From the NCBI GenBank assembly GCA_015501585.1, contig JADNRY010000179.1:62001-126000 (forward strand): a stretch of DNA of 64,000 nucleotides, read 5' to 3'. The DNA comes from Rhodocollybia butyracea. Its lineage: Eukaryota; Basidiomycota; Agaricomycetes; Agaricales; Omphalotaceae. Under the pieces are notes generated by a model. It was not told the DNA's origin. It did no database searches and worked only from the letters and a program-made list of their open reading frames with translations. A program made the translations under genes and the position numbers. Positions 31,901 to 45,059 of this stretch are shown here, piece by piece; position 1 is the stretch's first letter, and each line of letters starts with the position of its first letter.

Positions 31901-32710
31901 AGGATAAAACTATTGAGAAACCCCAACTCACACGGAAACCCATCAGAGAAACCCTTTGACTATGCAGGAGCCCATGATTGTTGCGGCCAGACCCCGGATT
32001 AGTAATACCGGGCACCGAATTAGTGCCATCAATTTTGCGAAGTCGTTGCGAAGAGTAAAAGGAGATGAAAGTGAGCGGCGCCGCTGACGATGAATGAGGT
32101 AAAGCCTGGTAGAGCTGACCTTGTACCTGTCTGTTAACCCGTAATCAAACATTCTTCGCGGCATAGAGAATCAGCAAAGCAATTAACCAATTGCCCTGGA
32201 TCAAAAGTACGACTCGGATGCTCAAAACAAGTATGAACTGGGTAAAGGATCGTTAGGATATTCATCTCATTCAGCTTTGCAGTCTTGTCAAATGGCATTT
32301 CATCTTGGATAACTTGAAGAGTGCAGAGAGGTTTAATAGAATGCCTTCCTGCCAATGAACATTAATGAAACGCATGTAGTACTACTACTAGTAGTACTAC
32401 ATGCCCATAACTCTTATATGGCATGATAGCCAATGAATAAGTACAAATAAGTATACAGGCTCAAAATGGTTACTATTCCAAGTCTGTATAGGGCTAATTG
32501 TCGAGAAGCGACGAGATATTTTCACAGATTTGCAGCGATTCATGGACTCTGAGTTGCCTGGGTCCTGAACTGCGCAAGAACTGCGTTCCCCGAGATTTTT
32601 TGACTTGTAAGATCGCAAGTGAAATGTTGCCATTGACTCAATGATTGTATAGCTGAAAACTTCAAGTTTCAATCTGTCAGCGGAGACTCACAGAATGACA
32701 CAGTGCAGCT
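31901..32710. other. Intergenic region with a palindrome
   Basis: No gene recognised. A perfect 33-bp palindrome lies at 32372-32404: 16-bp arms starting GCATGTAGTACTACTA around a single C. Confidence 0.6.
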
Positions 32711-32718
32711 TCTCAGAC

Positions 32719-33501
32719 TAGGGATCCGCACCGTACCGTATACGGTTACGGCCGTACAGCTTACGGTTTCATACGGTACTTGGTAGTACCGTACCCGTAC
32801 CGTATTTTTTCTTTAGAAATAGCTTACGGTACGGTACAGGTAAAAATACGGGTTACGGCCGTATTGTACGGCCGTAAAAATCACATGAACTTAAAAATAT
32901 ATGTCTACGATTGTAAGCTGCATGAAGCGATAGTCAATATAAAGTATTAAGACAATCAATGAGACTAAGATGTAAGTACCTTTGAGAATATGCTTTCGTG
33001 CTAAAGGCAGCACCGTCATTGCCAACTGAGATGAAATTGGGGAGAAGATCAAAGTACTCGGGTCCTTTATAGAGTAAGGATACGCTACCTGGTTTTCAAG
33101 CTCAAGCATGCCCTTTTCCATTTCCATCCCTAGATAAGTAGTTGCCGATCCGACAATGATGTCATGTCAATCCGGCACTGATTTTCCTCCGACGCGGCTT
33201 ACTGATTTACTTACCAAGCTACTTACTAATACTTACACACCCGGTAGATACCTTGTAGAGTACCCGTAGTGTAGTGTGAAGCTATGCTTGCAGTGGATTA
33301 CTGCGTTGAGGCAATCGTTGAAACGAATAAAGTACGGCCGTATCGTAGCCGTACACGGCCGTCTTTTACGGGTCAATACGGTATCAATGCCGTACCAAAG
33401 CCGTACCGTATAGTTGATGCTGAGAAGCTATACGGTACGGTTACGGCTACCCCCGTAACCGTACCGTCAACCGTATTATACGGTTACGGTGCGGATCCCT
33501 A
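32719..33501. mobile_element. Non-autonomous hAT element, 783 bp
   Basis: Flanked by a perfect 8-bp target-site duplication, TCTCAGAC (32711-32718 and 33502-33509). The terminal inverted repeats share TAGGGATCCGCACCGTA, then diverge into subterminal repeats of CGTACCGT/ACGGTACGG on both sides. An 8-bp duplication and short repeat-rich ends are diagnostic of hAT transposons. There is no transposase ORF, so it would depend on an enzyme encoded elsewhere. A relict right end of the same family lies at 1840-2440. Confidence 0.9.
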
Positions 33502-33719
33502 TCTCAGACACTGATTTTTTGAGTTCTATTTCATGTACATAAGTATGTACTACAAAGTTTTCTCTGAGCTCTCTGCTTTTGTCAAGAGCTATTATCTGTA
33601 AGGCCCCCAAAGTAAGTCCCAATGTATTCTGGGCCTTCTAGGCCGCCGCGACTAACTCTCGCGTCGAAGGTTGTCGGACTAGCGCTAGACAAGCGCTAGA
33701 AGCGCACGGCCGGTCACCG

Positions 33720-35860
33720 GCCGGCTACCAGAAACCCCATCAGTGACTTTTCGAGAGGGTTTCCGGAGCAACCCTGGGTTTCTGCAAAAATTGGGGTTTC
33801 TCAATAGTTTTATCCCAGTTGAGTACAGTTGATGCACAGACCCCCGATTCTGGCTCCGCGGCACTTCCCCTGACTTGCCCCAGACTTGCCCTTACCCCAC
33901 AACACGGTTTTCTCGGACCCTGATCGTCAGGCCCTGATGCTTTCAATTTGCTTTCAATTATCTGCTGCGTTTCATCTTTCATTGCTCACAGGCTGTCCCA
34001 GGTGGTCCCTACAGCCAACTACGTAACAGCGTGGTGGAGAAGATTCGCAGAGAGTGGGTTGGAAGGCATGGAGGACACTGGCAGTGACTCGGAGGAGAGA
34101 GTGACTCGGAGTAAATTAGTCCTTGTATGTGACTGTATCTGCCCTCCTCTGCCCTCTCACCCCAGTGACCCCATGGCACCTCACAAGGGTCCCGATTTTG
34201 GTCCTGCCGCGGCACTTTCTTCATATAATTGCTCCCTCCACTTCCCTCTACTTCCCCAAACTTCCCCTTACCCCACAACACGATTTCCTCGGACCCTGAT
34301 CGTCAGGCCCTGATGCTTTCAATTTGTTTTCAATTATCTGCAGCGTTTCATCGGCATCTTTCATTGTGGTTCCTACAGCCAAGTACGTGACAGCGTGTTG
34401 GAGAAGGTTCACCGAGTGTGGGGTTGGAAGGCATAGAGGACACTAGCAGCGACATGGAGGAGAGTGACAAAGAGTAGGTTAGTTCTTGTGTAACTGCCCT
34501 CCCACCCCACGGCACGATACAGTCTACCTTCCTCTTTGCAGGTTGAGCTTGCTGTGGCATGGCCATGTGGGTTTGGCTGTTCCCTCCAGGTACTCCACCA
34601 GTACATATCTATCTATCTATCTATCTATCTATTTTACCTATTCTATGGATCATACCGTCATCAGGAAGGGCAACTTTGTCGATATACCCACCCACGTGGC
34701 GTTGCTTGTCAATCTCCGAGTTTACACTTCTTACCATTAAGTACCTATGATGTCGTCCTTGCTGCGTTCTTTTTATACCTCTGCAACTTCTTCTATTGCA
34801 TCTATACCAAATATATACTTGATAATATACAGTCCAGCTCCTTGGGCTACGTGACGTGATAAGATAAAGATCGCTGTAGGATGTATAGATTGATGTGATT
34901 GTTTGGTGATTGTGTAGACACAGGACGAATTCCCATGTAGACGTCGCCGTTAATCTCCACTAACAAGTAGTCTGGCTGGTGCATCCGAGCATGATCCCGC
35001 GTTTCTGCCTGTGACGGCGAGCGTCCAAACAGAGCCACTGCCAGAGGCCCCCCAAGCAGACTCGACGTGTGAGCCACAGACGGAGCACTGGTGTGTATCA
35101 AGGTATGTATTTTTATTTGTTCTTTCCCGCCCTGACGAGCAAGAATCATTGGAAAATGGCGTAGCACTTAAGACGAGCGTCCAAACAGACCCACTGCCAG
35201 GGGCCCCCCCAAGCAAACTCGGTGTGGGCCAAACACCCGGACGGAGCGCTGGTATTGTATCAAGGTATATATTTTTATCCGCTGTTTCCCGCCCTGGCTA
35301 ACAAGAATCAGCAGAAAACAGCGTAGCACTTAAGCGCACTTACCACCTATCGTGCCTCCCGACCATCCACACAACCTCTAGAGTCTAAATGCCTCTAATG
35401 TCTATCATGCCTGTGGCGTGAGCGGCGAGACGCCACAGCATGCGTTTCTGCAATGCACAGACCTCACAAGGGTCCCGATCTTGGCCTGCCGCGGCAATTT
35501 CTTGATACAGTTGCTCCCCACTTCCCCATGATTTCCCCTGACTTCCCCCGCCACAAGACTTTCTCGGACCCGGGATGCTTTCAATTATCTGCGGCGTTTC
35601 GTCTCTCATTGGTCACAGGTGGTCCCTACGGCCAAGTAGCGTAGCAGCGTGTTGGGGAGGGCTCACAGGGGGTGGGCGGGGGGGCATGGATACTGGCAGG
35701 AGGAATAGTTGTATGTGAGCGCTCCTACTTCCCGCACCAATCCCGCACCCCACGGCACCATACACTCTTCCTTCCTCTTTACGGGTTGAGCTTGCTGTTG
35801 CGTGACCATGTGGGGTCGGCTGTTCCCTCGTGGTAGCCCGTCCTATAACGGAGTACATAT
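33720..35860. repeat. Block of locally duplicated non-coding segments
   Basis: One unit containing TTACCCCACAACACG, TCTCGGACCCTGATCGTCAG and AATTATCTGC.GCGTTTCATC occurs at about 33840-34110, 34190-34460 and (shorter) 35480-35690. A second unit with CACGGCACGATACA and GGTTGAGCTTGCTGT occurs at 34505-34600 and 35750-35860. A third, GCGTCCAAACAGA.CCACTGCCAG, is in tandem at 35020 and 35172. The proline- and glycine-rich small frames here are by-products of these repeats. Confidence 0.75.
34605..34633. repeat. ATCT microsatellite
   Basis: About seven ATCT units in a row within the duplicated block. Confidence 0.9.
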
Positions 35861-35929
35861 CTTAGATATCTATACTAGTATGGGTCATACCGTCATCAGG
35901 AAATGCAGCTTTTTCAAAAACACTTAAAA

Positions 35930-36470
35930 CATCAGTTCCGGTCTCTACAGATTTGATTCTTTGTAACAGGATTTAGATGCTTTATATAATGATTCTGTCA
36001 ACTCAGATTTGATCCCTTTGTGTACAGGACTTGAATAACTCAGCAGAATGTTCAGAAACACAGCGGTGAGCACGATTCACCAGGAACATCTAAAATATAT
36101 ATTGAGACCATGACGATGACATCAGAAGAGTTCTCACTATACTAATAACAGATTAAAATTTATTTCCTGTAAGAATCTCGTGAAAGAAAGAAGCAAAAAA
36201 GTAGTGAGCGAGCGACTGCGAAGACCGGCAAGCGCGGCGCTTTGGCCGCTCAGCGCCCAGTTGCACTTCTCGATTTTTGCTCGGGCATTGCCCGACGCAT
36301 GCAAATAAACTTTAAAAAAATACAACAAATTCAGCACAAGGGCTTTTACTAGTTATAAACCAATCTACGTCCTCGGATTCGCAAAATTTGTAGTTGGTAT
36401 AAACTTATTGACCAATAACATTGATCGAAACGCTGCACTTCCCGGCGTAGTAGCTATTCCAAAAAACAAA
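35930..36470. repeat. Dispersed repeat B, copy 2
   Basis: Collinear with 12950-13480: TTTGTAACAGGATTTAGATG near 35959, CAGAATGTTCAGAA near 36044, ACCAGGAACATCTA near 36079, and CGCCCAGTTGCACTTCTCG near 36256. Confidence 0.75.
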
Positions 36471-37925
36471 AAAAAGTCTCACCAGCAGAGCAACAGGGGT
36501 ACAAACCAGGTCTTCGGAAACACTCGATGAACGACAGGCCTTATTGGGGCTGTTCGAGATTTTGGTTGCTGTTGCCTACGTTGGCACAGACATTTTGTCG
36601 CTCGCTGGAGCCATCGACCTTACTCACGATGAATAGACAGTTCTGCAAGGCTTCCGATGGTCTCTCTGGTAATATACCAAGGCAACACTTGTAATCTCAA
36701 CTCAGTTCCGACGCATTCTTACCGCAATGGGATGATTTGCCCTGGTAGATCACCGATTTTCTCCTCTTCCTTCTGAGGACTCTGGGTCTGCGTATTAGAC
36801 CATCAAGGCCCCGAAACACGTCGAGACGCCCTCTTAGTGGCTGGAACAACGTACGCGGTGACCACTGATCAGCGGCTTTTTTGAGATATTTGTGCTGTAA
36901 GGCATGACTCCCGACGGCGTCGCTTTCAAACGAGACTGTTACCTTCGTATTACCAGTAATAAGTAAGTTAAATCACTAGCTCTCCAAATAGATGCATCGG
37001 CCGAGGGAAAAAAATGCATATAGGCGGACGTCCAAAATCTTCCAGTGATGAGGGTCGAATCGGGATATTACCGAATTCGGAAGTTACCAAATCCAGAACA
37101 AAGCCTCTTCCTAATTGAGCACTCATCGATAATGCCTAGTTCGCTTCCACTCAATGATGTGGAATAGATGCGTGTTTGGACGGGCTCAAAATTAATGGAC
37201 GCAATGTTCGCGTCGTGAGGCTGGTGTTTCAACACAACAGAGTGCTTGCAAACAAAGTGATAGCTCGCTAGAGTGGGACCAATGGCACGCGTCGGGCGCT
37301 ATGGGTGCCTTGGAGCTCCCCCAATAGAACTGGGACAGCTTGGCGCCACTATACTATCCTCTTCCTCCTCACCGAAGCTGTCATTCCTTTATTCAATATT
37401 TAATCTTGATTGCTCTGGTCAGTGGTTCCTGTGGTGTTCTATACCTAGTGGAGCAATTCTTCGTTGAAACTGGAAGCTGCTTCTCCTCTGTGATCGTTCT
37501 GTACTGCAGTTCGGTTTCGGATGACAAACGTCGTGCAGCGTCAAGATCTCGAACTGTATAACCACTTCCACCTCGAAAGCTATCTTTCGAGGATTTGGAA
37601 GCGACACTTTCCTCACCCCGTGGGAAGGGGAAAATTACTCATCGCGTTCAAGTATGGAGGCAAGCATGGGCCTTTCGAAGTAAAAAACTTAAATCAGAGC
37701 TGGGTCCTTTCGGCGGCGCAAATAGGTTCGCGCGCGCCATATATCGCTGTCTCAAAGAGCATGACCACTTAGTCGAATAACAAGAGTACGAACTGGGGAA
37801 AAACGGTCGAACAATCCTGAAGGCCGAGCACCTACAGTACAACACGGTTTGTGGGCTCGCACGCACGATACAGAGCATAGTGTTCGTAATTGATTGCTGT
37901 TCTGTGAGAGTGGTGATAACTACAG
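36471..37925. other. Unassigned stretch
   Basis: Frames at 37273-37467 and 37521-37772 (plus) show no recognised motif and are not called. No RNA gene was seen. Confidence 0.5.
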
Positions 37926-39330
37926 CTAGAAACTACCTAGGTCGGCCGAAATATCTGCAAATCGTACCCATTGATGTAACAGTCCTGAATACAGAACAGT
38001 CAGGCAATCAGCGAAAGGAAGATGAATTGTACTAACATCTAGCTTCAGGACGATCACTTTTCTCAGATCTTCGCTGATTTCGGTTGCCTGTTTTTCTATG
38101 GACTGATTGAGAGAGCTGACACTTAGAAACTTCACGAGGTGCTGTATGAAATCGACAACTCTTCGTAGCATCCTGCGCGGTTCACGGTTAGTTAAGCACG
38201 TCGTCTTCCCGTTATTATTATTGACCCACATTTCAAGTCTCCCCGGATCGCAGACAAGTAAAAGCTCCATTTGTCCATACGACAGAGATCGTCTTGGGGA
38301 TAATGAAGCCTGTAGCCAAAGATACGCCTTGACCGCAGCATCGAACGGTAAAGTCGCGACAGACAAATGTTGCAGCCCATCTCCGTCTCCTCTGATTGTC
38401 CAGGGCTCACTGGGATCACAGAGCCCTAGAAGCTACCAATGATACTAATGAGCCGAGCGTAATAACTTTCGCTGAACATTCAACCAACCTTGTTGAGCTC
38501 CAAGCATTTGTAACCCAATCGGGCAATTCTATCACTTCTAGAGTGGTAGTGTAGAAAGTTTGTAGTGTATTCGTAGTTCTGCTGGTCTCTGCTCAAGTAC
38601 ATGGTAATCGGAGGAGGAAGTGTTCGTTTCAAGTTAGAAGAAACCAGGATCAAGGTCAGCTTTATATACCTGAGATAATACAACACAAAATGGGCCCATG
38701 TAAATATGCTTTCAAAGATGACCGATGTAAAAGGGGTCAAAGCAAGACACTGCATTCATGGTCTATGATCTATGAGCAGGGACGCTTCTTATCACTGCAT
38801 TCGAATCCAGATTGGTTATACTCGCCGTTCGGTGCCAAGGAGATTAAAATCTAGCTACGATGGAGTGACCAGAAGAGATAGCTCTAGTAGACCAGTATGT
38901 ATACCACATGTCAACTGTAATGATAGTTTATCGCAGCCCACTCACCGACTAAGAGGTAGTCTGTTTACCCTTCGAAGTTCTGTTACGATTATTGTCACTG
39001 ATGTGTCTCCTGCGTCGTGCAGGTTCCGGACTGGATGTTTCGACAATGATCACGTTCTTATTAACTTCCTTTCCGTCGTCATCATTGCCCTTCTGTGAGG
39101 GTATTATCACTGCTGTACTCTTACAGTCAATATGTAGGCGGAGAACGGATTTTGCCTCTCAGATCTGTTTCGCTTGTTCAACATCATACATCCTTTCCCT
39201 CCTGTCCGAGACCTCCGCGTTAATCTCTGTTTGTGAACTCAGAATCGCAGAAAGGTTCTTTAGTACTACTAGTAGATTCTGCTCGATCGTTCAGGAGATT
39301 CGCAGATTCAGCTTACTTCCATACTCCTAA
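37926..39330 (-). pseudogene. Probable decayed gene of unknown family
   Basis: Minus-strand frames have protein-like content without a single intact model. Around 39265-39130 one reads LLVVLKNLSAILSSQTEINA then EVSDRRERMYDVEQAKQ, then a TGA. The same frame goes on with EAKSVLRLHIDCKSTAVIIP and an Asp/Arg/Asn-rich tail ending near 38950. A 147-codon frame at 37926-38366 includes VDFIQHLVKFLSVSSLNQSI and EKQATEISEDLRK. These look like pieces of one helical protein, broken by a stop and gaps. I do not recognise the family. They could be exons with unusual introns. Confidence 0.3.
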
Positions 39331-40696
39331 GACCTCGATGTATCTTCTATGGTTCCTGTATTTTCCCACCCGCGGCGGCTGTTAAGATTTCGGGAAACCT
39401 TAAAAAATCATTACAAATGCCGGGAAGCCAACAGCTAAGCAACATGATGGATGAACTGATGAATGTGAGTCTAAAGAACTCAGCATAGTATGCCATGCCC
39501 ACACACCCCGAATCTTCTTCTATGCGTATACTCAAGTTCTCCGATACTCTTATTGAAAAAATTGAAATCAGCAGCTGGCTACTGTGATCCAGTGGTTCCC
39601 AGCCTATGTGCGTGCGTGCGTGTTGAGTTGAGTTTGGTTCGTTGCTTTTCGCACATTTGGTAAAGGCCCTCACCAACAATCTAGGTGCCTACGTGGCTGT
39701 TTCTTCTAGTATCATTAACAGATCGATCCGGGGACCGGAGGATAAGCTGAAGGCTGAGAACGCGAGAGCAGGGAATTGAACGAGTGCAGTCATTCGATTT
39801 ACTCCTCAAATATCCTTTACGTTACGATCTTAACAACTTGAACCTCAGAGGGTGATGTTGGGGTGATGAATTAGGTGACGAAGGCTATGGAGTTTATCTA
39901 CGACGAGGTGTTCTAACCAGGCTCTCCACGTGTCAATCTCAGTTGAGTAAGTACATCCATTCTGGACTTCCAACGTCCAATTCAAAGCGGAAGACAAACT
40001 TGCATTCTCTGACTGTTTGGCAGGCTGTTCCTTGACAGGCTGCTCCGAGTCGGAGAATGGATGATTTGGTTTTGTACGGCAGATAAAGTTTGAGGAGTGT
40101 CGATATAGCGTCTCTCTATATACGACTCGGACAAATCACATAGCAGAAGGGCATGAATTCTACTGTTCGGTCCGAGCTCCTCATTGTATGAATCATGATG
40201 TCAACGGTCAGCAGACGTCTTTGATATAAGTTGCTACCTTGTGCTTCACAGTAGAGTATATACTCAAGACAAGTCACAGTAGCGCCTTTCCTTCGACAAA
40301 CCAGTTCCCAGCTGATGGGCTCCGAGTTGCAGTAGCAATACATTGCCCCATTCCGACCATTTTGGCCATTAAAATCCTACGAAGACCATTCATCATCAGT
40401 TAATTTCCGGTGTTCAATTTCAGCTTGGACCATGTCATATAATAAATCCTTTCTTCCTTTCGCCTACAATACTTGTACCAAAAAAAAAACAAATTTCCTG
40501 CCATACGATCTCACTGTCATATCGGACAATATCGGACAATACCTTCTGTCTCATCGGTTATGAAGTTTGCGTATTCAAACGTTGAGAATGTAGTAGTCTT
40601 GTTAAAAACACCCTCCGAGTCTCCAGGTCTCTCCAGCCTTCGTATCTTTCTTATAAAGAAACTCTGTTTGAAGGCCATAATTACCAGTCCAACATC
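39331..40696. other. Unassigned stretch
   Basis: No motif-bearing frame. The region just before 40697 contains an ATG-started frame (40561 on, MKFAYSNVENVVVLLK) that might belong to a 5' exon of the following gene. Confidence 0.4.
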
Positions 40697-42240
40697 ATGC
40701 TCTTTGACCAGGCCGGGAATCTTTCTGGTTTTGGTATCCAGTTAAGAAACAATGTTATTGGAAGCATGGGGGTCTGTGTTGAGTGTGGTTTGTTATGCTT
40801 TTCCAAGTACTACTTATTTCATAACGGAGTCCTCACTGATATCATAGGCCTCTACATGACTCTTTCTGCGATTGCATTATATATTCTTTGGTAAGTTGCC
40901 ATGTTCCATGGACCTGTTCCACCGAGCATTGACTCTGATGATTTTGCAGTCAAAAGCGGTTGAAAATACCAATTCTTATTCTGTTCGTCGCGCAAATCAT
41001 TCTTATGCTCATCGCTGTCTGGCAAGTAATAATTATGAATGGAGGTTTGCTGAACCATCTCTTCGATGTTCTAGTGGATCCAAAGCTGGATTCCAATGAG
41101 ATCTCGAAATTAGAATTGCTTCTTGGGATTTCCAAACTCAGATATGGGGCAGGATGTGGGGATGGCCGGGGGGTCTCAGTGTTCGTGGATTTCTACTGTA
41201 GTAGCTTCACCGTCAAAATTAACATGATCTCGGCACCTTGTGAAATACTCAATTCAGCTCCTGATTTGTGACAATGTTGTAGTTTGAAGAGCGTGGGCTT
41301 TGTGGCAAGATCGCGCTGGTGTTCAATGGGTACTAGTAGCTTAGGAATATGCAATGCTGGTAAGCACAACAAATCTCATAAAATGTGGCGGCCGGGCCGC
41401 CAGGAGATCTGAATTATTTTACTCTTAATCATAGAATCTAGATGTTGTGGACGGCGTGTATACTGGAGACCTTGTCTCTACTCCACTTGACATTACTCTG
41501 CGTCTGTTTAGTCGGAACTTCTTCCTCGTATCTTCATTGGCAACAAATTTTCTAACTACTGTAGTCATTATATACAAGAGCTGGTAAGTAGAGCCCTTTG
41601 GAAGTTCGATATCATCATATTCAATACTGATCCATTGGGGCAATAGGCTACTAGATTTCAACATGATCAGACACTCAGGCACAGATGAGCAGACTACCCG
41701 CTCTCCATATTTGCTGCTCGTCATTTTAGTGGAGTCGGGAGCCATCTTTTGCATCATACAGGTATGGCCTTCGAGGAATTATGGACATTACCAAATGACA
41801 TCTTGACGCTAGGGAGGATGCTGTGCACTGAGCATCCACCTTTCATCTGCAACATTAGATCCAGTGACTTCTCTGGCCACGATATCTAACATTATTGCTA
41901 ATGTGGCCATCATAATGCTGGTAAGCTGGTATACTACAATACTCTCTTAGGGGCTCGCTGCTAATCCAATATGGTAAGGGGGGCCGGGCCGTGATGCCGT
42001 TACATCGGGTTGGTCGGGGCCTAAAAAAAATTATAGTGGTAATTTTTTCAACAATGAACAATCCTTAGGGTGGGTGACAATTTACCTTGATGGCGCTGGG
42101 CGGTCACTGAGGTATGTGCAAATCATGCCGCCCTTACTGCATTCTATACTAACATGTTCTATGTCGTAGAGACTTACGGTTCGGATTGAAGAAGTCCCGT
42201 AACCGCTCGTCTGGAACAAGTATGAGGATCGGTCCTTTCA
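40697..42240 (+). CDS. Second seven-helix membrane protein gene (model incomplete)
   Basis: Hydrophobic exons of the same general type as 23818-25256. The first runs from ATG 40697 to about 40890: a polar start, then LTDIIGLYMTLSAIALYIL. It joins at a GTAAGT/TTTGCAG intron to QKRLKIPILILFVAQIILML. Further exons near 41440-41580 give NFFLVSSLATNFLTTVVIIY. Near 41645-41760 comes YLLLVILVESGAIFCIIQ, with the VESG motif of these proteins, and near 41860-41930 TSLATISNIIANVAIIML. The part between 41100 and 41430 does not splice cleanly and the C-terminus is not resolved, so the copy may be damaged. Ends are approximate. Confidence 0.5.
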
Positions 42241-45059
42241 TCTTTAATCCTTTTATTTTCTCGCCATTTCTATGTACCGCGCTGGCGTAAGTATTTTAAT
42301 CAGATTACTTACGATATTGCACCCCAGTTAAATCACTCGACGTGTTCCAACTTCCTGGGATCGTATTTACTTGTTTACATGATAACACGCGGCCGAAAAA
42401 AAATACCACCGAAACTCACGATGTCTAGCAATGGCGCGATTCCACCGCCTATCCCAGAAATCCCCGAAGACAAGAATTTGACGGAGTGTACGCCTATCCT
42501 GAGCACCCATAGAACAAAAAATTAAGAACACTCTCAAAAGCCAAGGTATAATCGGATACATGGATGGGACAATCTTAAGTTTACTGTGTTGGTCGTCACA
42601 CGCATCATGCCCCAGTCAACCTGCACACACTTGCATGTATTATGCAATATCTATGCACGGCCTACTAGTAAACATGTGACCTGCACACATTTGGACTGCA
42701 TGGCAAGATATATGTGGATTGTACAAGGAGTGTATGTGCTTTTGGTTAAGGACTACAGGGTTTGTAAAGAATCATAGTGTGGAACTAGTATACTTAAATT
42801 TTGACTAAGATGAACAGAAGATGAAGGTAAATAGTGTTGTAGTATCAACATTGTACAAGGCAGACGTCATTAGAATGAACTATGCAGTTTGCTTGGGTGG
42901 TCACTCAATCATAAGGTAGTGGCGTTCTAGCCGAGATTTCCCGGTAACTTGTCATAAGTGTGGGAACCCATAAGTACCTTATTTGATATTAAAATAAGGT
43001 CGAATAAGGGAGATAAGGTAGAAAAATAAGGTAAATTGCTCACACTCGATTACTTGTATGAGACATACAGTATCAAAGAGTCTGTCGCGGCGCGCGCACC
43101 ACCGATGACTGTCAATAATGAGGGGGGCATGGCCGACCAGCGGCGGGTCACAAACCGAGCTCTAATCCGATGTTTTTGCATATAAGTAGTATTATTTATC
43201 AATGGTGTAGATATTATTACAATTTAAAACCTAAGTCTGTGTACAGTCTGTGTCATTGAACCTTTGCACAACGAGGTTACTTCCTCTGTTGTTCCTTCGC
43301 CAATGAGGGTACACAACCCACTCCACTGGTCAGGCCATCCAGTGAGTAAACCGCCAAGACAAGTAGACAGGCCAGCACCACATTTGACCAGGCAGCATGG
43401 CCCGATGAATTCCAAGTGTTGGTTCTGTGCTGTGTAAACTTCAAAAGACATGCAGCACCCAGCAGTGTTGCAATATCATCTTTTTTCCTTCCCAGAGGCC
43501 ACTACACAATCTCTGAATTGAAAAGTAACAATCAACACTTGCAAAACATAATAATAATAACCTTGATCAAATAAAACAGAACGCGGGTTCATTTTCAATT
43601 TACAATATGATCCAATGAGATATAATAAGCTTCAAAGCATTCTGAAAGTCTCCAGAGCCTGTGTTCTGTACAAGTTGCTTCTGCAAGTTGAAGGCAATGA
43701 TAAGTTGGTCACAAGTCACTTTCTTCCAAGACAGTTGCACAAAAAACAAGCTACACAGTTCAACGGTGTAAGACCAACTTGTGCACATCTTCCTCAACTG
43801 TTACATAGCATTTCAAAGTGCAAAATAAACCAGTTAGTGAACAAACAGTGAACTTTGAGTTGAGTTGGATTAGGCGCCAATACATTATCAAGCGGATATT
43901 CCCCACTATCGGTGCTGGGCATCCCATTCTACTCAGAGTTGGGGACATGCTGTGCAACGCGCAGCATTACTGATATAATAACAAGTAGATAATTATTATA
44001 TCTGTGTCCTGAGCTCCTATTTAAATAGAGGGGTGCTCCGAGGGCTTGTAAGCTGATATTCATCCCCAGAGAGAATCAGGTTCAATGAGGCAAATGCTTC
44101 ATCTGCTGAACCTCATGCAAGGTTATAGCCCTTTTCAAAATTGTGAGGAAAATGACAAAATTTTTTCATGGGCCCTTATTACTACTTGCTGAAGTTTGTT
44201 CTGAGCTTTCGCCTTTCACTGAGTTCAATTCTTGCTCAATCTTTCTCAAAGTTAGCAAGTATCTTTTTTACATATATACAAGTAATACATGAATTTTTGA
44301 CAACTTTTGGAGAACCCATCTTTCACATATGTGTTCAAAGGGCATCGTTTGTCCCAAAGCTTCCTCCAAACGAGTCAAAATATGCAGAGATCAAGTAAAA
44401 ATGACAACCGGTGTCGCTTAGATTGCAATACAAGGATACATACCAGCAAAAGATACAAGCAATGTAAGATATAACAAGGCATGAATCACATAACATCAAC
44501 ATAAAAAAATGCAAGATGTTAGGTTTCATAGCAATCAGACCACCAGTTTCAGAGATTACAGGCTTATAGCCACAGGTAACATTAGACAGACATGATTGGT
44601 AGGCTGGTGGACTGAACCAGCAATGGTCGGAGAAAGGGGAGAAATTTGACTCGTTTCGGAGGCCTGGACTGACTTTGCAGGTGGATCATTGAGAGAATTT
44701 GATGTAGATCGGATGAAATAATGACTGTTAAAAATGTTCATTAACATACTGCAATCATTGAAGAAGGATACATGCACTGTACACCAGGTAGCTATCCCAA
44801 TTGTCCCATGTTTGATGTCGTGGACCATTGTACATGAAAGCGTGAAGAGCTGATTTCAGTTAACTGCAAATTGGTGCTGACAGCAGCTGTTGAGAGTTAT
44901 CACAACTCGCAGTTCTGAATGGCATAGATGCGGTGTCGTTGGCAGGCCAGAGCAAAGAAAATGATGGAAAAAAGGCTAAAGATGAACTAGGAGCTTGGGA
45001 GATACTGTAAACATGTAAAAAAAGTCCTCTTGTGGTTTGTCTGTGCAAGGTTGGTAGGC
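42241..45059. other. Unassigned stretch, in part probably Helitron 3' remains
   Basis: A cluster of AATAAGGT words lies at 42980-43035. GGTTCA..TGAACC inverted hexamers lie near 44079-44113. Minus-strand frames here do not show helicase motifs III-VI, so the end of the Helitron gene is missing or unrecognisable. Confidence 0.4.

Noticed and set aside
33284..33514. Plus-strand ORF with Tyr/Arg/Val repeats
   Set aside because: Translation of the CGTACCGT subterminal repeats of the hAT element, not a transposase.
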